From a virus, in the IMG/VR virus record IMGVR_UViG_3300025646_000361, positions 1-24,117 of that record: a DNA stretch of 24,117 nt. One strand, 5' to 3'. The translations under genes were made by a program, and so were the position numbers. This document shows positions 15,651 through 20,366 of the stretch, piece by piece. A model generated the notes under the pieces. The model did no database searches. It worked only from the letters and a program-made list of their open reading frames with translations, and was not told the origin of the DNA. Numbering within the stretch: position 1 is the stretch's first letter; each line of letters starts with the position of its first letter.

Positions 15651-16106
15651 GCAATCATCGCCACTGCAATCATCAGCACCACCGTAAACGGTCAAATCGA
15701 ATTTGAGCTCGGAGCCTGTAAGGGCAGCATGCTTCAGTCTATCTACAACGACAGCATGGTGTGGGACCTGTGGGTTGAGCCATACGTATACGAAACATTC
15801 GAGACGATGGAGAACCGTTTCGAGATTCACGGGGAGTCACCAAACTTTGTGCGCTACGACCAGGGCAGCCGCTGGACGGAGTTTACCGCGACGGAAAAAG
15901 GAATCTACCACTTCTTGCTTAAGAACGAGATTAGCGGTGAGCTGTACGCATACATCGTAATCGTTGTTGAGCACCACGCAGAGTCATACTTCAAGGGCGC
16001 TAAGAAGAATGTTAGAGCGTACGAGGCAAACACGGAGTTTGCTGTATGGGCTCCGTTTCAGGAAAACGTCGTCGACGGGCTCTACCCCCCTGGGCTGCTG
16101 TACTAA
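15639..16106 (+). CDS. Secreted protein of unknown function, moron candidate (155 aa)
   Basis: A plus-strand gene inside the leftward virion operon, transcribed away from the transglycosylase. The first 18 residues MKYQAIIATAIISTTVNG form a signal peptide with a likely cut before Q19. The mature part is aromatic and acidic (MVWDLWVEPYVYETFETMEN, then RWTEFTATEKGIYHFLLKN, then YAYIVIVVEHHAESYF), suggesting an Ig- or PKD-like beta sandwich. No catalytic motif is seen. Export by a phage gene in this location suggests action in the periplasm or on the host surface, for example against superinfecting phage, but this is inference. A 92-codon open frame on the other strand lacks comparable features. 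It ends 5 bases from the next leftward gene's stop. Confidence 0.6.
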   Translation: MKYQAIIATAIISTTVNGQIEFELGACKGSMLQSIYNDSMVWDLWVEPYVYETFETMENRFEIHGESPNFVRYDQGSRWTEFTATEKGIYHFLLKNEISGELYAYIVIVVEHHAESYFKGAKKNVRAYEANTEFAVWAPFQENVVDGLYPPGLLY

Positions 16107-16111
16107 TCAGC

Positions 16112-17305
16112 TCACTGCCCAGCCCTCATAGCCGCAGCCTTACGAGCATTCTCCTCTCTTCTGGCCTTAGCTTGTTGTTCCCTACTCTGCATGTTCTGCT
16201 CGTAGTTTGAAACGCCAGCCTGGAGATACTGATAGTTGTCCTTACCCGTTCCAACTCCCGTGGTCCAGTCCGAGGAACCCTTTTGAGAAATGAAGGATTG
16301 GAATGCTTTTCTAGCCTCTGGAGTGTCTTGAGACACATCGACACCCATGTCTTTAGCGTACATCTGGAAGGCCATAACATCGCCCTCGTCTAGGCTCTCA
16401 CCCCCAACAGAGCGAAGAACCCTTGGGATGTTTTCCCCTCCTCTAAGTCCACCCTGAGCAATCGGACGGTTGGGGTCGTAGAAGCTCGTCATGGGCATAA
16501 TCTTTTCACCAAACTTGATAGCTCCGTGGAAGTCCCCAATCTTCTTATCTGTCATGTACCTGCGAGCCATTGCGAGCTTCTCCGCGTCGCTCTTGCCCTC
16601 AAGGACCTTGAAGTTTTCATTGCCAGACTCAATCATCTTGTTGATGGCTGTGAGTGTCTCGCCTGGGTTCTCGTCAATGAACGAATTCACCTTGTTTACC
16701 CAGCCCTGATACTGCTGGTCTAGCGAGCCCTCCCCAGACAGATACTCCTTTCCGAAATCCGTTCCACGGAGTCTGGCCTTCATCTCGTCATCCATGTCGT
16801 CGAGATTTCCAGACTCTGGGAGTGAGAAGTTGTATGCGTCAATCTTTCCCTGACTGGTAGCCTGCATCATACCCTCGTTGTTTCTGTATGAACCCTCCGC
16901 AGTTGGTACGGTGGTATACGGGTCTCTAACCACAGATGTGCTGGCCTTCTTTGGGTCGCCCTCAATATCCATCTTCCCACCATTTACGAAATACATCTTA
17001 CCCCCCATTTCGAAGGAGGCTTTAGTATCTGCGGCGCCGAGCATACGCGCCAGCCTGCTCATCTGCTTCACTCTTGCGTATTCATCACCGCTGTCGTCCT
17101 TAAGGACTTGCTTCTCTCCAAACAACAGGCCAGGTCTTTCTTCAGTAGAGACGTTGAGCTCCGTTGGACTCGTGTCCTCCCCCTCGATTTCACCACCGTT
17201 GAAGTAGTACATTCTCCCGCCTCTCGCCATAGAGCGAGACTTGAGTCTGTTAATCAACCATTGTGGCATCTTGCCACCAGCGCCGTAGTTGTTTCTGTAG
17301 TCCAT
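16112..17305 (-). CDS. Unknown structural-region protein with GGxMY repeats (397 aa)
   Basis: No family is recognised. The N-terminal part contains a repeated motif: GGRMYYFNGGEIEGE at residues 29-43 and GGKMYFVNGGKMDIEG at 101-116, with a weaker GAGGKMPQ at 9-16. Such Gly/aromatic motifs occur in large phage virion-associated or internal proteins. The middle is mixed helical (VNKVNSFIDENPGETLTAIN) and the C terminus is a charged helix rich in Glu, Arg and Gln. There is no signal peptide or membrane segment. Its position upstream of the transglycosylase suggests an internal virion or ejection protein; this is inference. The ATG is 5 bases from a TATATTTG box, so its mRNA may start at the start codon. 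Confidence 0.6.
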   Translation of the reverse strand: MDYRNNYGAGGKMPQWLINRLKSRSMARGGRMYYFNGGEIEGEDTSPTELNVSTEERPGLLFGEKQVLKDDSGDEYARVKQMSRLARMLGAADTKASFEMGGKMYFVNGGKMDIEGDPKKASTSVVRDPYTTVPTAEGSYRNNEGMMQATSQGKIDAYNFSLPESGNLDDMDDEMKARLRGTDFGKEYLSGEGSLDQQYQGWVNKVNSFIDENPGETLTAINKMIESGNENFKVLEGKSDAEKLAMARRYMTDKKIGDFHGAIKFGEKIMPMTSFYDPNRPIAQGGLRGGENIPRVLRSVGGESLDEGDVMAFQMYAKDMGVDVSQDTPEARKAFQSFISQKGSSDWTTGVGTGKDNYQYLQAGVSNYEQNMQSREQQAKARREENARKAAAMRAGQ

Positions 17306-17309
17306 GAAG

Positions 17310-17317
17310 CAAATATA
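17310..17317 (-). promoter_or_regulatory. TATATTTG box 4 bases before the 397-aa gene
   Basis: This perfect TAnnTTTG match lies so close to the ATG at 17305 that a transcript starting at the usual distance would begin at or next to the start codon, giving a leaderless mRNA. No clear TTG is seen 17-23 bases upstream, so it could be an internal promoter of weak strength or chance. Confidence 0.35.
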
Positions 17318-17320
17318 ATA

Positions 17321-17449
17321 CTATCTGCCCTGACCGACATTTCGCTTCTTGTACAGCTTGCTACCCTTGCTCTTAGACGACTTCGTCTTGGCGTGAACAC
17401 CCTTTCTTTTAACGGTGGTGCCGATATAAGTGGATTCTTGTTTCTTCAT
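17321..17449 (-). CDS. Tiny, highly basic protein, unknown (42 aa)
   Basis: The product begins MKKQESTYIGTTVKRKGVHA and continues KTKSSKSKGSKLYKKRNVGQ, ending GR before TAG. About one third of residues are Lys or Arg. Small proteins of this type (TYIGTTVKRKGVHAKTKxSK) recur in phages of Bacteroidota beside structural genes, with no known role; nucleic acid binding or DNA condensation would fit the charge. The start overlaps the upstream stop as ATGA, confirming the frame. Confidence 0.72.
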   Translation of the reverse strand: MKKQESTYIGTTVKRKGVHAKTKSSKSKGSKLYKKRNVGQGR

Positions 17450-17631
17450 GAGTGTGAAGCTACTCTAAACTCCGCTTCCTTCATAGCGCCAGGGTGAGGC
17501 TTGTATTCCCCCTCCATGAGATAGAAGCGTCCCTGCTCCTCCATCCAGTGATACCCCGCTGGAGGCGCGACCGAAATTTTCTTTTCGGATACGCTGAGCT
17601 TACCCCTGTCTTTACGCTTGGAGGTTTTCAC
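17446..17631 (-). CDS. Small basic protein with a GTG start (61 aa)
   Basis: The frame starts with GTG at 17631 that overlaps the preceding TGA as GTGA, so the unusual start is decided by coupling. The product reads KTSKRKDRGKLSVSEKK, then PPAGYHWMEEQGRFYLMEG, then YKPHPGAMKEAEFRVASH. The GYHWMEEQGRFYLMEGEYKPHPGA pattern is beta-hairpin like and reappears in small phage proteins; its partner is unknown. Adjacent small genes overlap on both sides, so it is part of one translated string. Confidence 0.7.
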   Translation of the reverse strand: MKTSKRKDRGKLSVSEKKISVAPPAGYHWMEEQGRFYLMEGEYKPHPGAMKEAEFRVASHS

Positions 17632-17879
17632 CTTTCGGGGTATTGACCAAAGAAGGCGTACTTACCATCATTACGAGCTTCGTTATATCCCATGTTTGCC
17701 AACTCCTCTTGCAGGCGCTGTAGCTCATCAGCATCTATGTGACCACCTATATACAGCCGTATATTCTGGTCGAGTAGTTCCTTGTAATGCTTTTCGCTGA
17801 TAGGTCCCTTGTGATTCCTTAGGTATTCTAACAGCACGGTTGCTCCAGACATTTCTGGATTCTTCTTAGATACTTTCAT
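17628..17879 (-). CDS. Small helical protein, unknown (83 aa)
   Basis: A helical N-terminal two thirds (GATVLLEYLRNHKGPISEKH, HIDADELQRLQEELANMGYN) ends in DGKYAFFGQYPER. The DGKYxFFGxxPE block also occurs at residues 49-60 of the transglycosylase, which suggests that both bind the same partner or both use a common tail segment. No function is known. It overlaps its neighbours by four bases on each side (ATGA upstream, GTGA downstream). Confidence 0.68.
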   Translation of the reverse strand: MKVSKKNPEMSGATVLLEYLRNHKGPISEKHYKELLDQNIRLYIGGHIDADELQRLQEELANMGYNEARNDGKYAFFGQYPER

Positions 17880-18121
17880 TTCTGCAGGTGCTTAACAGCG
17901 GCATCGAGAACTGTTGGGTTCTTGCGCGAAAGAGACCATGTGGATGCAACCTTAACGAGGAAGTCTTCGTCAAGGTTTGCTCCTGGTACGGCATTCATAA
18001 GATACTTGCGAACCTCATCTACCTGCTTCTGTGCATCGGAAGAAACAGCTGACGTGCGTGTCGTGGTCAACGGGGGTCTGCCAGAGCCAGGGTTACCGTT
18101 TTTCTTTTTAGATACAAGCAT
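17876..18121 (-). CDS. Small protein with low-complexity N terminus (81 aa)
   Basis: It starts MLVSKKKNGNPGSGRPPLTT, which is basic and proline-rich, followed by two helices (DAQKQVDEVRKYLMNAVPG and EDFLVKVASTWSLSRK). The ATG at 18121 is preferred to a TTG two codons upstream because a TATATTTG box ends 3 bases before it. No family is recognised. Confidence 0.62.
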   Translation of the reverse strand: MLVSKKKNGNPGSGRPPLTTTRTSAVSSDAQKQVDEVRKYLMNAVPGANLDEDFLVKVASTWSLSRKNPTVLDAAVKHLQK

Positions 18122-18124
18122 GCA

Positions 18125-18132
18125 CAAATATA
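18125..18132 (-). promoter_or_regulatory. TATATTTG box 3 bases before the 81-aa gene
   Basis: A perfect TAnnTTTG match on the minus strand, ending 3 bases from the ATG at 18121. As at 17310-17317, transcription from it would give an almost leaderless mRNA. No well-spaced TTG is visible upstream. Confidence 0.35.
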
Positions 18133-18133
18133 A

Positions 18134-18406
18134 TCATTTGACACAACCCCACTGAACGTTGGAGTGTCCTATCAGCTTCTTGAATTCGATATGCTTGCAG
18201 GTTAGGTTCAAGTTGTTCTGTTGTGTAGCTATGCGTGCCTTCGTCTTAAACGCATCCCTTATAAGAACATCCCTGAAATAATCATTGGACCATATAAGGT
18301 CCTTGTCATTACCAACAAGAATAGAGTCAATAAGCTTGTACTCCTTCTTTGTCTTGCCGTCGAACAGAACGACGTCGCACATATAGATTGGTTCCTTACT
18401 CTTCAT
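18134..18406 (-). CDS. Small protein, unknown (90 aa)
   Basis: The product begins MKSKEPIYMCDVVLFDGKTK and has a mixed beta/helical pattern, with FRDVLIRDAFKTKARIATQQ in the middle and CKHIEFKKLIGHSNVQWGCV at the end. No motif is recognised. The start lies inside the last codons of the upstream gene (11-base overlap), which supports coupling. Confidence 0.68.
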   Translation of the reverse strand: MKSKEPIYMCDVVLFDGKTKKEYKLIDSILVGNDKDLIWSNDYFRDVLIRDAFKTKARIATQQNNLNLTCKHIEFKKLIGHSNVQWGCVK

Positions 18407-18560
18407 GCTCCTCTAACGAGCTCGAGTTTGATTTATTGTACTTGGAGGTGAGCTTGTCTATAGCTCGCTGCATAGCTCTGCGTCTACCACGCGCTGTGTG
18501 CTGCCCTCTTGTGTTACTCATGGCTGCCTGAAGCAGCGCCATCTGTGGGTTCAGTTCCAT
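18396..18560 (-). CDS. Small basic protein, first gene of the leftward block (54 aa)
   Basis: The frame runs from ATG at 18560 to TAA at 18398-18396. The chain is MELNPQMALLQAAMSN, then a very basic middle (TRGQHTARGRRRAMQRAIDK), then a Ser/Glu-rich end. It is the first gene after the promoter at 18715-18685 and follows a folded leader of about 110 bases. A nucleic-acid-binding role would fit the charge but is not shown. No family is recognised. Confidence 0.6.
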   Translation of the reverse strand: MELNPQMALLQAAMSNTRGQHTARGRRRAMQRAIDKLTSKYNKSNSSSLEEHEE

Positions 18561-18591
18561 GTATAGCTTGCCCTTGATACTACTTATAAAT

Positions 18592-18674
18592 GAGCGGTCT
18601 TTAGTTGTAACTCAGGGGGCGAAGGGTCTGTCTGTGTTGGCCTCCCAAAGGCCGAACACTAAGACCAACCGCTC
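18592..18674 (-). promoter_or_regulatory. Structured mRNA leader of the leftward block
   Basis: On the minus strand this 83-base stretch folds strongly. Its ends pair as GAGC/GCTC and then GGTCTTAG with CTAAAGACC (one bulged A), or in an alternative register as GAGCGGT/ACCGCTC. Inside lies a hairpin GTGTT-C-GGCCT / AGGCC-AACAC with a loop containing GGG. A free CCC-rich strand (18613-18629 region) could pair with that loop as a pseudoknot. It begins about 5 bases after the predicted transcription start and ends 31 bases before the first ATG, so it would be a regulatory 5' leader, riboswitch-like element or attenuator. The class is not recognised. Confidence 0.5.
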
Positions 18675-18684
18675 AAGAGCGAAG

Positions 18685-18716
18685 CAAAGGTACTACTTTT
18701 TTTTCTAAAAGTCAAG
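18685..18716 (-). promoter_or_regulatory. Main promoter of the leftward structural block
   Basis: Read on the minus strand, CTTG (18716-18713) is followed by a 20-base spacer and TACCTTTG (18692-18685). This matches the Bacteroidota promoter TTG-N19-21-TAnnTTTG at both elements and in spacing. The spacer is A/T-rich. Transcription would start near 18679, just ahead of the folded leader. This is the best host-type promoter in the window. Confidence 0.7.
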
Positions 18717-18718
18717 TG

Positions 18719-18732
18719 TTAACAGAAGTTAA
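18719..18732. promoter_or_regulatory. TTAAC-N4-GTTAA inverted repeat beside the leftward promoter
   Basis: The sequence TTAACAGAAGTTAA is a perfect 5-base inverted repeat with a 4-base spacer. It starts 3 bases upstream of the -33 element and is centred about 46 bases before the predicted start, a typical activator position. The same arrangement recurs in the gaps of the rightward block (21250, 21879, 23715), so a phage regulator probably binds here. Confidence 0.5.
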
Positions 18733-18769
18733 AACACTCGATACAGCGAGATATGCATGTGCCTACCTT

Positions 18770-18850
18770 TTACAGCATGCCGTTGTCGTATATCTGCTTT
18801 AGGATTAATGAAAGGAATGATACAGCTACTAACACAACTACTAGATACAT
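18770..18850 (-). CDS. Possible 26-aa membrane peptide
   Basis: The frame encodes MYLVVVLVAVSFLSLILKQI followed by YDNGML and TAA. It is a single hydrophobic helix with a short charged tail. A TAGCTTTG box lies 16 bases before the ATG. Such micropeptides occur in phages as membrane effectors, but a frame this short can arise by chance, so confidence is low. Confidence 0.3.
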   Translation of the reverse strand: MYLVVVLVAVSFLSLILKQIYDNGML

Positions 18851-18866
18851 GCGTATAATTTTTATG

Positions 18867-18874
18867 CAAAGCTA
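18867..18874 (-). promoter_or_regulatory. TAGCTTTG box before the 26-aa peptide
   Basis: A TAnnTTTG match on the minus strand, 16 bases upstream of the ATG at 18850. I see no TTG at the proper distance upstream, so only the -7 element supports a promoter. Confidence 0.25.
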
Positions 18875-18936
18875 TGTGAAAATGGGTGAGATATAAGCAC
18901 CCTGGGGATTATACGTATACAGGAGCGGCGTGCCCC

Positions 18937-18959
18937 CCGAACCGAAACCGAATCCCGAA
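18937..18959. repeat. Four CCGAA repeats
   Basis: CCGAA occurs at 18937, 18942, 18948 and 18955, separated by 0, 1 and 2 bases. A C-run before it and a GGGGG run at 18965 could pair and enclose the repeats. It may be part of an origin or protein-binding array. Confidence 0.5.
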
Positions 18960-18983
18960 GCCTAGGGGGTCTGCGATTCCAAC

Positions 18984-19024
18984 TTTTGGATTTTGGGTTT
19001 TGGCTTTGCCTTTTGGCTTTTGGG
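18984..19024. repeat. TTTTGG repeat array, quadruplex-capable
   Basis: Five TTTTGG units occur within 41 bases, with one TTTGCC interruption. On the plus strand the GG and GGG runs separated by T-rich linkers could form a two-layer G-quadruplex. The composition is sharply different from neighbouring coding DNA. Confidence 0.5.
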
Positions 19025-19025
19025 T

Positions 19026-19052
19026 GACGCAGACTGACAGACGCAGACTGAC
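19026..19052. repeat. Direct repeat GACGCAGACTGAC, two copies
   Basis: Exact 13-base copies at 19026-19038 and 19040-19052 have a period of 14. A partial GACGCA copy follows at 19062. The arrangement is iteron-like and lies in the divergent region. Confidence 0.6.
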
Positions 19053-19142
19053 GCGCCAATGAGACGCACAGCCCACAGGCACAACAACCCCAACCACATT
19101 TAACCCCTTGGAGAAAGACCCAAGAATGGGGCATTAGTCTCG

Positions 19143-19156
19143 TTAACTTTCGTTTG
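19143..19156. promoter_or_regulatory. Degenerate TTAAC-N4-GTT element before the first rightward gene
   Basis: TTAACTTTCGTTTG matches the left half of the TTAAC-N4-GTTAA repeat exactly and the first three bases of the right half. It lies about 85 bases before the first rightward start codon, in a fitting place for control of that transcript. Confidence 0.3.
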
Positions 19157-19239
19157 CATTTAGCTGTGCAATATCGCAGACCTTGGTGCGTATAGGTATC
19201 AAAGGGGAGACAAACCCACCCCGACAAACACCACACACA

Positions 19240-19404
19240 ATGGACAAGTTCAAGGAAGTAGAAGGCATCATTGACTCAGTCATCGGGTCAGGCTTCATGA
19301 CAAGTGTAGATGTGTACAGAGTTCTTGGCCATGACCCAGACGCAAAGAGTTACATTCTGAAGCACCACCTAGACGAGGAGTTGGAAGCCTACTTGGGCAT
19401 GTGA
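19240..19404 (+). CDS. Small acidic protein, first gene of the rightward block (54 aa)
   Basis: The product starts MDKFKEVEGIIDSVIGSGFM and continues TSVDVYRVLGHDPDAKSYIL to YLGM. It is helical and acidic, with an SGFMTSVDVYRVLGHDP segment that could be a short helix-turn-helix. ATG at 19240 is chosen, with the CACACACAATG leader shared by other rightward genes; a TTG at 19183 is unlikely. The stop lies 7 bases before the hammerhead ribozyme, so the mRNA of this gene would end in the 5' cleavage product. Function unknown. Confidence 0.6.
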   Translation: MDKFKEVEGIIDSVIGSGFMTSVDVYRVLGHDPDAKSYILKHHLDEELEAYLGM

Positions 19405-19411
19405 CTCCACA

Positions 19412-19465
19412 GGTACACTGACGAGCCTTGAATAGGCGAAACACCACCTTAGTGGTGTCTGTATC
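19412..19465 (+). ncRNA. Type I hammerhead ribozyme
   Basis: A complete self-cleaving motif is present. Stem I GGTACA (19412-19417) pairs with TGTATC (19460-19465), with one G-U. The core CTGACGA (19418-19424) matches CUGANGA. Stem II is GCCT/AGGC (19425-19428 and 19434-19437) around TGAAT, starting with the standard G10.1-C11.1 pair. GAA (19438-19440) follows. Stem III ACACCAC/GTGGTGT (19441-19447 and 19452-19458) is seven perfect pairs closed by CTTA, with the required A15.1-U16.1. Position 17 is C19459, giving a GTC cleavage site between 19459 and 19460. The open helix is stem I, hence type I. Cleavage would separate the first and second rightward genes in the mRNA and leave a 26-base leader on the second. 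Activity is inferred. Confidence 0.9.
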
Positions 19466-19485
19466 AAACCTTCAATTCATCCACA

Positions 19486-19875
19486 ATGAACTTTCAAAAC
19501 CTCATGATTCTGCGTTACATGAATGTGCAGAGCGGCAACGGATTCTCTGTTGACAAGAGCCTTGACGGATACAACCCCACACGCGAAGCCTATGCAGTAG
19601 GCGGAGCCTGTGACTCCGTTGAGACTGAGTACAATGACGACCTGTCCTTCAACAAGTTCCGTGGAATTATGGAGCTCAAGATTGAGTTCATGAATGGTCA
19701 GCCTGACACCACAACGCAAGTAATTGGTGCATGGGTGAATGATGAAGGTTTGGTCTTCATTGAAGTGTCCGACATCGTCTTCGACCGAGAGGAAGCCATC
19801 GCGTTGGGCAAGGAGCGAGGAGAGGAAGCCATCTGGGATTTCAAGAACAACTGCGACATCAAACTGACCTTCTGA
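19486..19875 (+). CDS. Unknown protein directly downstream of the hammerhead (129 aa)
   Basis: The product begins MNFQNLMILRYMNVQSGNGF and includes NPTREAYAVGGACDSVETEY, a beta-rich VIGAWVNDEGLVFIEVSDIV and a helix ALGKERGEEAIWDF. No family is recognised. A cytosolic phage protein is likely since no signal peptide or membrane segment is seen. The start follows CATCCACAATG, with no Shine-Dalgarno. Its transcript would begin with a 5'-hydroxyl 26 bases upstream after ribozyme cleavage, so the level of this protein may depend on that cleavage. Confidence 0.65.
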   Translation: MNFQNLMILRYMNVQSGNGFSVDKSLDGYNPTREAYAVGGACDSVETEYNDDLSFNKFRGIMELKIEFMNGQPDTTTQVIGAWVNDEGLVFIEVSDIVFDREEAIALGKERGEEAIWDFKNNCDIKLTF

Positions 19876-19909
19876 CACAATAACCAGAGACCGACAACGT
19901 TGATAACAA

Positions 19910-19931
19910 GGGGAGACAACTCCGTCTCCCC
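19910..19931 (+). promoter_or_regulatory. Perfect 8-bp hairpin GGGGAGAC/GTCTCCCC
   Basis: GGGGAGAC (19910-19917) and GTCTCCCC (19924-19931) pair perfectly around AACTCC. It lies 16 bases before the ATG at 19948. There is no T-run after it, so it is a poor terminator and better seen as a 5' leader hairpin or processing signal. A related GGGGAG/CTCCCC hairpin precedes the gene at 21332. Confidence 0.55.
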
Positions 19932-19947
19932 ACAAACCCCAAACACC

Positions 19948-20238
19948 ATGACCCAAGAGCAAGCAAACGTCCGCAACGAGCGAAATGCTCGCATCTCCAA
20001 CCAACCTATTGGCAGAGCAGTTCTTATCGTCAACTCCTACCTAGGCAACCCAAGCAAGTTCCTGCCCATGCTGAACTTCGTGGCGGGAGTTCGCCCAAGC
20101 GCTGTCAGGTCCATGGCTCGATTCATCTGCAATGTGCAGGACGGATTCGTGCCCAATCCGCAGGGAGGAGCGAAGGAGACATGCATCGACATGCTTACGG
20201 ACCTGTACAACGACCACATGGCAAGAATCGAAGGCTGA
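19948..20238 (+). CDS. Unknown protein (96 aa)
   Basis: Begins MTQEQANVRNERNARISNQP, then a LIVNSYLGNPSKFLPMLNFV helix-rich stretch and RSMARFICNVQDGFVPNPQG, ending NDHMARIEG. The start chosen is the ATG at 19948 after CAAACACC; upstream in-frame codons back to 19900 fall within the hairpin. Its TGA overlaps the next ATG as TGATG. No family is recognised, but it heads a coupled string that ends in the ArdC-like gene. Confidence 0.6.
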   Translation: MTQEQANVRNERNARISNQPIGRAVLIVNSYLGNPSKFLPMLNFVAGVRPSAVRSMARFICNVQDGFVPNPQGGAKETCIDMLTDLYNDHMARIEG

Positions 20239-20366
20239 TGACTCGCATGGATATCTTCGCCCACCTGTTGGGCGTATGGGCAGGAGGAAGTTTTCTGCTG
20301 TCCTGCATACGATTGGGGCTCAATATGACGTTAGACTACTTAGAAACTAAATTCAATACACAATGA
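20238..20366 (+). CDS. Small membrane-like protein between two coupled genes (42 aa)
   Basis: The frame starts at ATG 20238, overlapping the previous stop, and ends in TGA at 20364-20366, overlapping the ArdC start as ATGA. The product MTRMDIFAHLLGVWAGGSFL then LSCIRLGLNM has one probable membrane helix, then TLDYLETKFNTQ. Its last codons AAT ACA CAA are also the leader AATACACAATG of the next gene, so the frame may be partly shaped by that leader. Real translation is supported by coupling on both sides. Confidence 0.5.
   Translation: MTRMDIFAHLLGVWAGGSFLLSCIRLGLNMTLDYLETKFNTQ

Larger units (their letters stand above)
18851..19239. other. Divergent control region without a supported gene
   Basis: No coding frame is convincing here. 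A 124-codon minus-strand frame is mostly low-complexity and Cys/Trp/Arg-rich, unlike its neighbours. The stretch holds a TATACGTATA palindrome (18910-18919), three short tandem-repeat families (18937-19052) and a TTAAC half-operator (19143). It lies between two divergent transcription units, where replication origins and genetic switches often sit. Confidence 0.5.

Noticed and set aside
15552-15830. A 92-codon minus-strand frame opposite the secreted-protein gene.
   Set aside because: The plus-strand frame is longer and has a clear signal peptide; the minus frame overlaps the transglycosylase start and promoter.
18592-18674. A tRNA, suggested by a 7-bp end stem and a TTTGGGA loop like that of tRNA-Pro(TGG) on the minus strand.
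   Set aside because: There is no room for a D-arm before the loop, and no T-arm sequence like GTTCGAATC. The fold is better explained as an mRNA leader.
18862-19236. A 124-codon minus-strand open frame in the control region.
   Set aside because: It runs through low-complexity repeats, is rich in Cys, Trp and Arg unlike all neighbours, and has no good start context.
19183-19239. A TTG start extending the first rightward gene by 19 codons.
   Set aside because: The added residues look like leader sequence and the ATG at 19240 has the shared CACAATG leader.
20235-20241. A second hammerhead core, CTGATGA.
   Set aside because: No GAAA partner or matching stems follow, and the bases are the stop/start overlap of two genes.
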